A program made the position numbers and the translations under genes. Shown here piece after piece: positions 24,577 to 34,071 of a stretch of 36,486 nucleotides of DNA. Positions within the stretch are counted from its first letter, which is position 1. The number at the start of each line of letters is the position of its first letter. This stretch comes from an uncultured Gammaproteobacteria bacterium (GTDB taxonomy: Bacteria; Pseudomonadota; Gammaproteobacteria; SZUA-229): the NCBI GenBank assembly GCA_937998645.1, contig CALLCZ010000090.1, positions 1 to 36,486 on the forward strand, written 5' to 3'. The notes under the pieces were generated by a model, which searched no databases, was not told the origin of the DNA, and was given only the letters and a program-made list of their open reading frames with translations.

Positions 24577-27466
24577 CGTGCCTGGACTTGTTCTCGTCTT
24601 CCTGCTTGCTGAACTGCAGGAACCTCGGCAAAAACTTGTCCCAGTCGATGATATGCGAGTCCAGCTCGGGGCCGTCGATACAGGCATGCTTGCGTACCAT
24701 CTTGCCGTCGATCGTTACCGGCACCATGCAGGCGCCGCACATGCCGGTGGCATCCACCATGATGGAGTTCAGACTGGCCACCGTTTTTACACCGTAAGGC
24801 ATGGTGAGGTCGCTGACGGCGTGCATCATCAGCGGTGGACCGATGGTGACTACTTCGCCAACGGGACGTCCTGTGCCTGCTTTCATACTCTCCAGCATTT
24901 CCTCCAGCGGGCCGGTGACAAAACCATTGATGCCGAAGCTGCCGTCATTGGTGGTATAGATAACATCGAGGAGATCGGGGTACTCGGCCTGAAGCAAACC
25001 GATGCGTTGATCGGGTTCCGCCCAGAACATCAGGTCCTTTGTGCGGAAGCCCGAAATCAGGGTGACGTGATTGCCCATGCGCAGGTGTTCGCGCATGATC
25101 GGATACACCGGTGGCAGTCCGACACCACCGGCGGTGAACACCACGGTCTCGCCATTATCGTAACGGTGCAGCTGGCTGGGCAGGCCAAGTGGACCGGCGA
25201 TGCCGGCGAAGTCATCGCCCTCCGACATCTGGTTGATCATCATCGAGCTGCTGCCAAGGCCTTGCACGACGAGGTCGATGGTGCCTTGCTCTGCGTCCCA
25301 GTCCGCCAGGGTCAGCGGGATCAGCTCGCCCTTGTCCCATGCCAGCACACGTACGAACTGACCGGCGCGCGCCGACTTCGCGATCAACGGCGAGTAGACC
25401 ACGAATTCGACGATACCTTCCGCCAGCTCGATCTTCTGCAGAATTTTCTGTGGCGCCTGGCCTTTTTCGGTATAGCGTTCCGCGCTGGCCACCAGGGATT
25501 TGATCTCGCTCTCGGTAAAAGGAATATTACCGGCAATCTCGCGCGCTGCAGCCTGGCCGTCACCGGCAGCCTTGATCGCGGTTGAACCGCCGCGGTTGGC
25601 ATCACCGCCGGTATAAACGTCGTCTATCGATGTTTCCTGCGAGCCGGCCTTGACTTCGATGGTGCCCCACTTGCTGGTCTTGAGTCCCGGTTCCGCGTCC
25701 TTGACGATCGGATTGGAGGCATTGCCCAGTGCCATGATCACGAGGTCAACGGGTATTTCCTCGGTTTCACCGGTGGCAATCGGACGCCGACGTCCCGATG
25801 CATCCGGTTCACCCAGTTCCATCACATCGAGGAGCGCATGGGTGACGAACTGTTTCTTGTCGCTGCCGACGAATTCGCGCGGTGAGCGCAGGACCTTGAG
25901 CTCGATGTCCTCTTCCAGCGCGTGGTGCAGTTCTTCGATACGCGCCGGCATTTCATCCCGGGTGCGACGGTAGACGATGCTGACCTTGCCGCCCAGGCGA
26001 CGCGCTGTACGCGCAGCATCCATCGCGGTGTTGCCACCGCCGATGACGATCACATGCTTGCCACGTGTTTCCGGCAACGGTGTTTCGTAGTCTTCTTTAT
26101 GCGCCTTCATCAGGTTGACACGGGTCAGGAACTCATTGGCCGACAGGATGCCGTTCATGTGTTCGCCCGGAATGTTCATGAAGCGTGGCAGGCCTGCGCC
26201 GGTGCCGATGAACACCTTCCAGAAGCCGGCGCGTTTCAGTGCTTCCAGGGTCGCGGTTTTACCGACGATAAAGTTGGTGACGAACTTGCCGCCCATCTGG
26301 TTGATCTTCATCACGACATCGTCGATCAGATCGTTGGGCAGGCGGAACTCGGGTATGCCGTAGCGTAGCACGCCGCCGAGTTCGTGGAAGGCCTCGAACA
26401 CAGTGACCGGGTAGCCTTCCTTCGACAGCAGGTAGGCATTAATCAAACCGGCCGGGCCTGAACCGACCACGGCGATAGGCGGTTTTTCCGCCTTTGCCCA
26501 GGGGTTGGCGAAATCCTTGATGTCGAAGTTGGCCTGCGCATTGAGTACTTTCTCACTCTGCGGCAAATACCACTCCAGCTGGCCGATCTCGATGGGTCGT
26601 TCGTTATGGGTGCAGACGCCCTGGCACTGGATTTCCTGGGGGCAGACCCGACCGGTCACATTGGGCAGGGGATTGGCTTCCTTGATCAGCTGGAAGGCCT
26701 GTTTGAACTTGCCTTCGCCCATCAGGTGAATCATCTCCGGGATGTGGATCTTGACCGGGCAGCCGCCTTCGTTTTCACCGCCGTCCATCTTTGGCAGTCC
26801 CAGTTCGCAGGGCCTGTCGTCGCACTGCTTGTCGCGCAACACCTCGAGCCAGACCAGCAGCTCGACTTCACGAAAACTGTAGCCCAGGCCCATGTAGCCC
26901 ATGTAACCCTGGTTCACCAGGTCGAAGTCATCAGCGCGTTCATGCGGCGGCCTGATGTAGGGCGGGATATTGTTCGCACCGGGCCAGCCATTGGAAAGTC
27001 CCTCGAACATCGGATAACGCTGCCTGAGGTGGGTGTCGATCGCGCGGATGAATTTACGTTTGAACTTAAGCGGAATGTTCCACAGGAAGCGCAGCAGCAG
27101 GGTGCTCATGTCGTCGTTTTTGAGCATCAGCTCCCACAGCGTTCGGGTGAACTCCGCATTCAGCTGATCCTGCTGGAATTCCCAGGCGATTGCGTTGATA
27201 CCCTCGGTGATGAATGTCTGCTGAAAAAACTTCGGATCATTGACCAGGCGTTTCTGCAGCAGCGCGACCTGTTTCTTGAACAGCTCGACGGCCTCGGTGT
27301 GTTGCAGCTCCGTAATCTCTTCCCTGGCATCCTCGATATGGTGCCGGTTGCTCTCGATCTCCAGGCTGGCCTGGTAGTAACGTTCCACATCGACATGCTG
27401 ATAGCCGCATTCGCGACTGCTATCACTCTCCTGTGCCTGGGATGAATTGTCTATGTGTTGCGACAT
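24566..27466 (-). CDS. Single-chain Nfn-type NADH-dependent ferredoxin:NADP oxidoreductase (GltD-like + FNR-like fusion)
   Basis: 966 residues joining both Nfn subunits. Residues 1 to about 210 form an unrecognised, mostly helical domain. The NfnL/GltD-like part (about 220-660) has Cys-rich segments binding iron-sulfur clusters (CELGLPKMDGG, GGCPVKIHIPE, GRVCPQEIQCQGVC), FAD site AVVGSGPAGL (about 330) and NAD(P) site VIVIGGGNTAMDAAR (about 472). The NfnS part (about 680-935) has an FNR-like FAD/NAD fold (ARAGQFVRV, FTAGGVGLPPVYP) and the [2Fe-2S] site MCGAC...HACIDGPELD (about 909-930). In two-subunit Nfn, NADPH oxidation by bifurcation reduces ferredoxin and NAD. The usual order of subunits is kept as one chain. 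It lies 53 bp after the 2-oxoacid oxidoreductase gene with AGAGG before the ATG, so ferredoxin coupling between the two proteins is likely. Confidence 0.88.
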   Translation of the reverse strand: MSQHIDNSSQAQESDSSRECGYQHVDVERYYQASLEIESNRHHIEDAREEITELQHTEAVELFKKQVALLQKRLVNDPKFFQQTFITEGINAIAWEFQQDQLNAEFTRTLWELMLKNDDMSTLLLRFLWNIPLKFKRKFIRAIDTHLRQRYPMFEGLSNGWPGANNIPPYIRPPHERADDFDLVNQGYMGYMGLGYSFREVELLVWLEVLRDKQCDDRPCELGLPKMDGGENEGGCPVKIHIPEMIHLMGEGKFKQAFQLIKEANPLPNVTGRVCPQEIQCQGVCTHNERPIEIGQLEWYLPQSEKVLNAQANFDIKDFANPWAKAEKPPIAVVGSGPAGLINAYLLSKEGYPVTVFEAFHELGGVLRYGIPEFRLPNDLIDDVVMKINQMGGKFVTNFIVGKTATLEALKRAGFWKVFIGTGAGLPRFMNIPGEHMNGILSANEFLTRVNLMKAHKEDYETPLPETRGKHVIVIGGGNTAMDAARTARRLGGKVSIVYRRTRDEMPARIEELHHALEEDIELKVLRSPREFVGSDKKQFVTHALLDVMELGEPDASGRRRPIATGETEEIPVDLVIMALGNASNPIVKDAEPGLKTSKWGTIEVKAGSQETSIDDVYTGGDANRGGSTAIKAAGDGQAAAREIAGNIPFTESEIKSLVASAERYTEKGQAPQKILQKIELAEGIVEFVVYSPLIAKSARAGQFVRVLAWDKGELIPLTLADWDAEQGTIDLVVQGLGSSSMMINQMSEGDDFAGIAGPLGLPSQLHRYDNGETVVFTAGGVGLPPVYPIMREHLRMGNHVTLISGFRTKDLMFWAEPDQRIGLLQAEYPDLLDVIYTTNDGSFGINGFVTGPLEEMLESMKAGTGRPVGEVVTIGPPLMMHAVSDLTMPYGVKTVASLNSIMVDATGMCGACMVPVTIDGKMVRKHACIDGPELDSHIIDWDKFLPRFLQFSKQEDENKSRHGFS

Positions 27467-27519
27467 GCTGTTGCCTCTTGATCTCTGGTTTTACTGTTCA
27501 TAGTCTGCTGTCGTTGCGT

Positions 27520-30500
27520 TTATGCAGGCGGATGAAAGCGAATGATTTCCGCGTCGCAGTCATCGGCGACCCGGGATGCACGTTGCACCAGTTCATCGGT
27601 AATTTCGATTTTGTCGAAGATGCCCGGTATTACCCGGCTCACTTCCTTGGTTGCGCCATCGACCACGATCTTTGTCCTTTCAAATAATTCGGCAACATCC
27701 TGGTAGCAGGTCTTGCAGTTGGTGCATTTGGGCAAATCCTCCTCGGTGATTTCCACCAGTGCGCCTCCGGCCTGAGCAGCCTGCTCCAGCGATGGTGTCT
27801 GTCCAGCCGTTTGCGCGGCGCTCTCGACTGAAACCGGTATGGTCTTTTCCATCGGCGTGGCGGGTGCACCGGATGCGGCGGCCAGTTCGGCCATGCCTCT
27901 GGCGATGGAATCAATCGAGTTTTCCCGTGCAATATTGGACTGCTGGTATTTCTGCTGCCACTGCTCGAGTTCCTGCTGATGACTGTCTGACATGCGGTCG
28001 ATGTGAAGACCACCCAGGTACTCCAGCATGCGCCAGTTGCGCCGGCGTTCCTCGGTGAGTTCGACCATGCTGTTTGACATGGTTAGCTTGATCAGCTTGC
28101 CGTCCCTGGTCGTAGACCAGATAAACGGGAGCTTGCCGTAGCGATCGTTCTTGCTGAGGTCGATGTATTCATGGATTGGTACCGGTTCGCCTTCTTCCTT
28201 GATCGGACGGAAATGCTTCTTGAAACGGCCCTCGTGCAACGCAAAATCCGCCACAGTGAAAGGTATCTCCATCAAGTGGGGATTGCCCAGGTCATCGACG
28301 TATTCAAGGGTTGTGGTAATCCAGTCCTTGCCGATCTCCGGGTTACCCTCCAGGGAGAAGCGTTCGGCCAGGGTATCACCACGTCTGGGGTCGTGAACGA
28401 ATACCGGGCTCAACCGGCTCTCTACTGCGAGGATGGCACGGCGCGCGCCGGCATCGTCGGCAATGCCGTGTTCAGGCTGGCAGGTGGTGTAGGTATCGAA
28501 TACCGCAGGAGACTCGTTGTAAGTGAGGAAGTCCATCACGTTTTTCATGAAGTGGCTTTGCATCGCCGCGTTGGTCTGGATCACCAGCACCTTCGGGTGG
28601 AAGGCGGCGATCAGGCCCAGTTCCTTGCGGTCCTCGTGCTTGCCGCTGTGAGCGCCGCCGAAACGGGTCAGGTCTGAATCCTGTGCGGTATAGCTCGCAG
28701 TCGAGGTCTGGCCACCGGTGTTGGAATAAGCACCGGTATTGAGCACCACGATCTTGATCGGCGTTTCCGAGACCAGTACGCGTGACAGTGCGCCGAAGCC
28801 GATATCGTAAGTAGCGCCATCGCCACCCATGCTGATCACAGCCGGGAGCAGGGCGCGTTCATCCTCGGAAAAATGATGCCAGTTGAAACATCTGAACCGG
28901 CTGTCGTGAAACGCAGGATCGTAGTGGTCTTCCAGGTCGAGCCTGGCGGTGCGCAGGGCTGTGAAATCATCGACAGCTGTAGCGCAGAAGCCTTCAAAGA
29001 TGCCCTTGGCTACAGCCGGGGTGTCCTGAAACAGGCTGTTAACCCAGGGGGTCTTGTAGGGGTTGCCCGGGAAGGTCGAGGCATACACGCTGCTACAGCC
29101 GGTGGCGTTGGCAAAGGCTGCGCCTGACGGACCATTGCCCGTGGGACCGCTCTCGAAATTATAAAGTCGTTTCTCAAGCGTGCTGATGGTGTTTTGCATG
29201 CGCTGCAGGCGGTCCGGGTCATTCTCATCCGGCTGCACTGTTGGCAGTTTTGCCTGGAGGCTGGCAATCAATTGTTCCAGTTCTGTGATGTGGGTCTTGC
29301 GCCGCTGTTCGTGGATGGCCCTGTTGGTCGCGGACAGCAGGCGGATCGCCGTGACTTCACCGCAGCCGCGGCAGGCGCCGTGGCCGCCGGTCATCGCATA
29401 GTAATTGTCGTGATCGAGTATCAGTCGCTTGCTGTCGCCACCGGGTTGAATCGCATTCTCGGTAAAACGCGTCGCGGTGTTTGGCATGCGACTGAGAAAT
29501 TCGAAGTTGCGCTGCAACTCGGCCTGCGCCTGGCTGTTATGTTGCCGGGCACTGAGCGCACCCGGTCCACACACGTCAACGCATTCAAGACAGCCGCTGC
29601 ATTTCCACGGGTCGATGTTGGCAGAGTAAAGGCCGCCGGTTCCGGGTGCATGTTTCTCCATGGCATCGAAGAACGGACGGGTCTTGACGACCGGGAAGCA
29701 TTCCAGGACTTCAACCATGCTGTCAAAATCGCGTTTCAGGCTGGCATTGTCGATGTTCAGGCTGGTGATGGACTCGGCAACGATTTCACTGAACGTTTTC
29801 GGGTCCTTGCTCGGCAGCTTGCGGTAAACGTCGCGTATGGTTTTGGTCAATGGAAAAACCTGGCTGGACATTTCCGCCCTGTGCTGGTCGGTCAGATCCA
29901 GCTTGCCAATCGCTGTCAACAGCAAATCATGGATGTCATGCACTGTATTGGGAATGGCGGCATCCGGACATACGACTGCACACTCCATGCAGCCGGTGCA
30001 GAGATGGGCGCTGTACTGCGGCACCTCGAGTTTGAACAGACCCTTGTTCTTCCAGGCGGCACTCGCCACCGGCATGAACATGCCCGTGCCAGGCATTACC
30101 GGCGCCTCACCAATGCTGCCGTCCTTGATACGATCGGCGAGCGTATCGTTATAATAAGTTTGATCGAAAAGCCCGTTGCTCAGGGTGTTGCCACTGGCTT
30201 TGGCCATTGCGGCGGAGATTTCGACGCCGGGGCCGCTTGATACCGGCACCAGCTTTTCTGCGTTCTTGAATTCTTCGGTGCTGTAATCGATCTTGCTGGT
30301 CGCATCCAGTCCTTCCCTGACAACCTTCATGTTGCTGTCAACTATAGCGCGGCCTTTGGCGCCGAACTTTTTCGTGACCTGCTGTTCGACTTTTTCCAGG
30401 ATCGACTGCTGTGATCCGCCCGCGACGATACGGTCCACGTGTCCGCAGATTGCACCGATGAACGCGATTCCCATCATACGGATTTCGAGTTCAGGAGCCG

Positions 30501-32643
30501 GTGCGTGTTTCTTTGCGACACCGAAGGCATCGACGATATAGAGGTTGATACTTTTCTCGCGAATGATCTTGCGAGCGTAGGCCGGTAGTTCCTTCCATAC
30601 CTCCAGCGGGGTGTGGCGAGACTGCATGATCAGGGTGCCGTTTTCGCCGAGACCGAGTAACGGGTTGGCATGGCTGAACACCCTGTGGTCGGGGGAGACA
30701 ACGATCTCGACGTCTTCCAGTTCCGCGTTGGTGATCTTGATCGGCTCGGGACTCAGCGTGATATAAAAGTTGGTCGGGGCGCCGCTTTTTTCCGAACCGT
30801 ATTTGGGTGCGGACTTCGAATGCAGCCCGAGCACGCCGGCAAGAATATCAGTCAACAGCTTGCCAGTGGCGATGGTGCCGTAGCCACCGACCGAATGGAA
30901 GCGGATACGGAACGCATCATCCGGCAGCAGCGAGGGATTCTCGTGGGTCTCGAATGCCATGAACTCGGTTTCAGGATAGGCCTGCTTCAGGCGCTTCTGT
31001 AATTCGGCATTGCGTGGTGTGGGATTCTTTTCGAAGAACTGTGAGCCCAGGTAGAAGAATGGCACGTTGAGCGTGCTTTCCATATTTTTGTAGGCTGCAA
31101 CCATGTGGCGAGGCTGTAGATCATGACCGCCTATGCCAAAAATCCCGGTGCTGATCTTGGGCAGGCTGTTGATCGGTGGAATGCCCTGGTGACGAATCAG
31201 GTCACCGTTCTCGCGCGCCTTGAACAGCGACTGGGTAACCATGTTGGTGAGTGCGGTGACTTCCGAGCGTTCGAGCACGGTAACGGCTTTCTTGCCATCC
31301 AGTGCAGCCACGAGCTCACCTTCAGGGAAGGGCTGAAGCAGTTTGATCGAGACTACACCGACCTTCTTGCCCTGGTTTCGCAGGTAGGTAGCAGCGGCCT
31401 CGGCATCATCGGTGACGGAGCCCAGGCCGACAATCACATGTTCGGCGTCATCGGCCATGAATGTCTGTACCGGGTTGTAGAGACGGCCAGTCAATTCGCC
31501 GTACTCGTCCATGGCCTGGCGGACAAAGCGTGGAATATCATTAACGAAATGCGTCCTGTGATCGACCAGGCCGGCCTGGAAATCAGGCTGGTTCTGTACA
31601 CCACCGGTGAGCCCCGGGTTGTTGACATCAACCATCGCGGGCACCAGTTGACGCGTGCCTTTCTCCCAGGCATTGAGCCACTGACGGCGCCACTGACCCT
31701 GCAACTCTTCGGGCATCCACGCGAGCGTTTCCTGCAGCAGTTCCCCCGCGTTATCCGCCTCGATCTCATCACGGCGGTTTTCGAGGAAGTCGCCCAGGGC
31801 CAGCAGGTTGTCGTGCAGGATGTCGCCGCTGTGCCGGGTCAGGTACTGTTGCATCTGATACACGCGGCCCTTGGCGCCGTACAGCATCTCCTGGGCGACG
31901 GTCGGCGCTTTGATCCGGCCGGCCGGGTCACCGAGAAATTCTTTTAAAAGTTCAGGCTCTGGCAGCAGGGTTTCGCATTGCATGTGACTGGTTGCAAAAC
32001 CGTCCATCGCATTGGTCACCGGTACCATCGACAGTGAACTGACACGATAAGCGATAGCGGCCAGGTCAGCTGCTTCCTGCGGATTGCTGCCGAACAGAAT
32101 GGTATAACCGGAAGGGAGCAGGGCATAGACATCATCATGACCCGCCATGACGTTCAGCGAGTGTTTGGATACCGCGCGCGCGGCCACCTGCAACACGAAG
32201 CCACCGACTTTCTTCCCCACGGTGACATAGTGAGATTCGAGGCCGTAAAGAATACCCTGGCTGGAAGAGGCATTGGAGATGAAACGACCGCCGGTCAGCG
32301 TCGCCCCCATGGCGCCGCTCTGTGCCGAGTGCTCGCCCTCGGGCTCGAAAAAGAACGGGTGCTTGCCCCAGACATTGCAGCCGCCCCTGGCGCGAAAGGC
32401 CTCGAACATCTCCGAGATCTCTGTAGATGGCGTAATGGGGTAACCAATCACGCCGCCGCAGACGTGTCCCATCACATGGGCAACCGCGCCGTTACCGTGT
32501 ATCACGGTCTCGATACCAGGGTATTTGACGGCTTTTATTACTTCGTTGTTTTTCGCACGTACAGATGTTTTCACGGTGCCCGCGGCATCCGACGAAGACA
32601 CGTCCTGACTGTTACCCAGGTTCTCGACTTTAGAGCTTCTCAT
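27520..32643 (-). CDS. Giant single-chain 2-oxoacid (probably pyruvate):ferredoxin oxidoreductase
   Basis: 1707 residues, far above the roughly 1170-1200 of NifJ-type enzymes. Order: domain I with YPITPSTEISEMFE (about 65-80), domain II to about 570, gamma-type domain beginning HSVGGYGTIATGK (about 581), two ferredoxin motifs CTGCMECAVVCP (about 881) and CSGCLECVDVCG (about 1014), the thiamine-diphosphate domain with GHGACRGCGE (about 1086), NATGCSSVY, GGDGATYDIGFGALSRVL (about 1271) and TTCQPEHGI, then a C-terminal extension of about 300 residues ending in CTNCKTC (about 1639) plus a later Cys. Insertions lie in domain II and, as a coiled coil, between GHGACRGCGE and ATGCSS. It interconverts a 2-oxoacid and acyl-CoA with ferredoxin; pyruvate is inferred from the PPDK neighbour. 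The ATG at 32643 lacks a clear ribosome binding site. Confidence 0.88.
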   Translation of the reverse strand: MRSSKVENLGNSQDVSSSDAAGTVKTSVRAKNNEVIKAVKYPGIETVIHGNGAVAHVMGHVCGGVIGYPITPSTEISEMFEAFRARGGCNVWGKHPFFFEPEGEHSAQSGAMGATLTGGRFISNASSSQGILYGLESHYVTVGKKVGGFVLQVAARAVSKHSLNVMAGHDDVYALLPSGYTILFGSNPQEAADLAAIAYRVSSLSMVPVTNAMDGFATSHMQCETLLPEPELLKEFLGDPAGRIKAPTVAQEMLYGAKGRVYQMQQYLTRHSGDILHDNLLALGDFLENRRDEIEADNAGELLQETLAWMPEELQGQWRRQWLNAWEKGTRQLVPAMVDVNNPGLTGGVQNQPDFQAGLVDHRTHFVNDIPRFVRQAMDEYGELTGRLYNPVQTFMADDAEHVIVGLGSVTDDAEAAATYLRNQGKKVGVVSIKLLQPFPEGELVAALDGKKAVTVLERSEVTALTNMVTQSLFKARENGDLIRHQGIPPINSLPKISTGIFGIGGHDLQPRHMVAAYKNMESTLNVPFFYLGSQFFEKNPTPRNAELQKRLKQAYPETEFMAFETHENPSLLPDDAFRIRFHSVGGYGTIATGKLLTDILAGVLGLHSKSAPKYGSEKSGAPTNFYITLSPEPIKITNAELEDVEIVVSPDHRVFSHANPLLGLGENGTLIMQSRHTPLEVWKELPAYARKIIREKSINLYIVDAFGVAKKHAPAPELEIRMMGIAFIGAICGHVDRIVAGGSQQSILEKVEQQVTKKFGAKGRAIVDSNMKVVREGLDATSKIDYSTEEFKNAEKLVPVSSGPGVEISAAMAKASGNTLSNGLFDQTYYNDTLADRIKDGSIGEAPVMPGTGMFMPVASAAWKNKGLFKLEVPQYSAHLCTGCMECAVVCPDAAIPNTVHDIHDLLLTAIGKLDLTDQHRAEMSSQVFPLTKTIRDVYRKLPSKDPKTFSEIVAESITSLNIDNASLKRDFDSMVEVLECFPVVKTRPFFDAMEKHAPGTGGLYSANIDPWKCSGCLECVDVCGPGALSARQHNSQAQAELQRNFEFLSRMPNTATRFTENAIQPGGDSKRLILDHDNYYAMTGGHGACRGCGEVTAIRLLSATNRAIHEQRRKTHITELEQLIASLQAKLPTVQPDENDPDRLQRMQNTISTLEKRLYNFESGPTGNGPSGAAFANATGCSSVYASTFPGNPYKTPWVNSLFQDTPAVAKGIFEGFCATAVDDFTALRTARLDLEDHYDPAFHDSRFRCFNWHHFSEDERALLPAVISMGGDGATYDIGFGALSRVLVSETPIKIVVLNTGAYSNTGGQTSTASYTAQDSDLTRFGGAHSGKHEDRKELGLIAAFHPKVLVIQTNAAMQSHFMKNVMDFLTYNESPAVFDTYTTCQPEHGIADDAGARRAILAVESRLSPVFVHDPRRGDTLAERFSLEGNPEIGKDWITTTLEYVDDLGNPHLMEIPFTVADFALHEGRFKKHFRPIKEEGEPVPIHEYIDLSKNDRYGKLPFIWSTTRDGKLIKLTMSNSMVELTEERRRNWRMLEYLGGLHIDRMSDSHQQELEQWQQKYQQSNIARENSIDSIARGMAELAAASGAPATPMEKTIPVSVESAAQTAGQTPSLEQAAQAGGALVEITEEDLPKCTNCKTCYQDVAELFERTKIVVDGATKEVSRVIPGIFDKIEITDELVQRASRVADDCDAEIIRFHPPA

Positions 32644-32707
32644 TAAGTATATCCATTAAAATATTGATTATATTAGACTTTTAATTATTATAATTTGCTT
32701 CATTTGG
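32643..32707 (-). promoter_or_regulatory. AT-rich conserved block with IHF site, upstream of the oxidoreductase gene
   Basis: This block matches the one at 34072-34136 (TTAAGTATAT, ATATTGATTAT and ATTTGCTT identical in both). On the minus strand it contains AATCAATATTTTA (plus 32657-32669), a full match to the IHF consensus WATCAANNNNTTR, and a TATAAT (plus 32687-32692) with no clear -35. It ends at the annotated start codon. Confidence 0.6.
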
Positions 32708-32750
32708 CCGTTACGCAGGTTGTATTATCGCAGCGCTCAATAACATTGTT

Positions 32751-32915
32751 AATTAAGGAAACCCTGCTTAACACGACCGTTCATGGTGAGCCCTTCGATA
32801 GACTCAGGAGAGCCGTGTCGAACCATCTGTCAGTAATTCCGCAATATCATAATGTTACTCACCATGCCCTTCGACAAGCTCAGGGCGAACGGAATTAATC
32901 AGAGTTCCCTTAATT
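32751..32915. repeat. Inverted-repeat element with two CCCTTCGACAAGCTCAGGG-type copies
   Basis: The outer arms AATTAAGGAAAC (from 32751) and GTTCCCTTAATT (32904-32915) pair at 11 of 12 positions. Inside, CATGGTGAG (32782-32790) pairs perfectly with CTCACCATG (32858-32866), and each is followed by a copy of the CCCTTCGA(T/C)A(G/A)... repeat (32791 and 32867). The second copy is the widespread CCCTTCGACAAGCTCAGGG form. It sits between the aldolase 3' end and the oxidoreductase promoter block, with no coding capacity. Confidence 0.75.
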
Positions 32916-32921
32916 ATTCAT

Positions 32922-33971
32922 TCAGGCTACCGTTACATCTTGCGACAAATAAACATCCTGGATTGCCTGCAGTAGTTCAATACCGTCTTTCATCGGTTTC
33001 TGAAACGCCTTGCGTCCCGAAATCAGGCCCATGCCGCCCGCACGTTTATTGATCACTGCTGTGCGCACTGCCTGGGCGAGATCGTTCTCACCTGAAGCTC
33101 CGCCCGAGTTGATCATGCCGACACGGCCCATGTAGCAGTTGGCAACCTGATAACGGGTAAGATCAATCGGATGGTCGGTCGTCAATTTGTCGTACACCAG
33201 GGGATGAGTCTTGCCAAAATCAACCGCCTTGTAGCCTCCATTGTTGGTGGCCTGTTTTTGCTTGATGATATCTGCACCGATGGTAGCAGCAAGATGATTC
33301 GCCTGGCCGCTCAAATCAGCCGAGGTGTGATAATCGATGCCATCGATCTTGAAGGCATTGTTGCGCAAATATGCCCACAGAACAGTGACCATGCCGAGTT
33401 CGTGTGCATGTGCAAAGGCTTCGCTGATTTCCTCGATCTGGCGGCGGGCTTCGGGTGAACCGTAATAAACAGTTGCGCCGACAGCCACCGCACCCATATC
33501 AAAGGCCTGGTCGACACTGGCGAACAGCGTCTGGTCGTAGTGGTTAGGGTAGGTCAGCAGTTCGTTGTGATTGATCTTTACAATGAATGGAATTCTGTGT
33601 GCGTACCTGCGCGCCACGCTGCCGAGTACACCCATGGTAGATGCAACACCGTTGCAACCGGCTTCGATGGCGAGTTCGCAAATATTTGCCGGATCGAAAA
33701 ACGCCGGATTGGGTGCGAAAGAGGCGCCTGCCGAATGTTCAACACCCTGGTCAACCGGCAGGAATGAAACATAACCGGTGTTGGCCAGACGTCCATGACC
33801 CGTCATTGCCTGCCAGTTGCGCAGCACCGCGGGTGAACGGTCGCTGTTCATCATCACGCGTTCGACAAAATCACTGCCGGGCAGATGCAGGTCGTCTTTT
33901 GGAATAGCAGTCGCCCTGTAGCCGAGCAAACTTTCGGCTTCGGCTCCGAGTAGTGATTCGATATTGGTCAT
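32922..33971 (-). CDS. fbaB: Class I fructose-bisphosphate aldolase (FbaB/DhnA type)
   Basis: 349 residues, the length of E. coli FbaB (350), with the DeoC/FbaB-type TIM barrel. [20 protein letters not shown] (about 69-88) is the opening barrel strand and loop. [15 protein letters not shown] (about 127-141), [13 protein letters not shown] (about 161-173) and [18 protein letters not shown] (about 229-246), with the Schiff-base lysine region, follow. The C-terminal phosphate-binding loop is [12 protein letters not shown] and then [15 protein letters not shown]. It cleaves or condenses fructose 1,6-bisphosphate without a metal. The gene lies between PPDK and the 2-oxoacid oxidoreductase on the same strand, which suggests gluconeogenic or reversible glycolytic use. 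A 100-nt leader follows the conserved IHF block. Confidence 0.93.
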   Translation of the reverse strand: MTNIESLLGAEAESLLGYRATAIPKDDLHLPGSDFVERVMMNSDRSPAVLRNWQAMTGHGRLANTGYVSFLPVDQGVEHSAGASFAPNPAFFDPANICELAIEAGCNGVASTMGVLGSVARRYAHRIPFIVKINHNELLTYPNHYDQTLFASVDQAFDMGAVAVGATVYYGSPEARRQIEEISEAFAHAHELGMVTVLWAYLRNNAFKIDGIDYHTSADLSGQANHLAATIGADIIKQKQATNNGGYKAVDFGKTHPLVYDKLTTDHPIDLTRYQVANCYMGRVGMINSGGASGENDLAQAVRTAVINKRAGGMGLISGRKAFQKPMKDGIELLQAIQDVYLSQDVTVA

Positions 33972-34071
33972 TTCAGGCTGCCTCGGTTAGCAAGTTGTTC
34001 ATTAGTGTTCGTGGAGAATTCAATGATGTCCCTGATCACCATCAGTTAAATTTTCAATAATAGAACCGGAA

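Noticed and set aside
24500-25585. A 361-residue rightward frame
   Set aside because: It is antisense to the well-supported Nfn fusion, whose cofactor motifs occupy the same bases.
26606-27445. A 279-residue rightward frame
   Set aside because: It is a shadow of the N-terminal part of the Nfn fusion on the opposite strand.
29194-30240. A 348-residue rightward frame
   Set aside because: It is antisense to the ferredoxin and thiamine-diphosphate domains of the 2-oxoacid oxidoreductase; no motif of its own.
32620-32760. Sigma54 promoter near the IHF sites
   Set aside because: The nearest GG...GC pair has a 9-nt spacing instead of 10, and the copy before fbaB lacks it.
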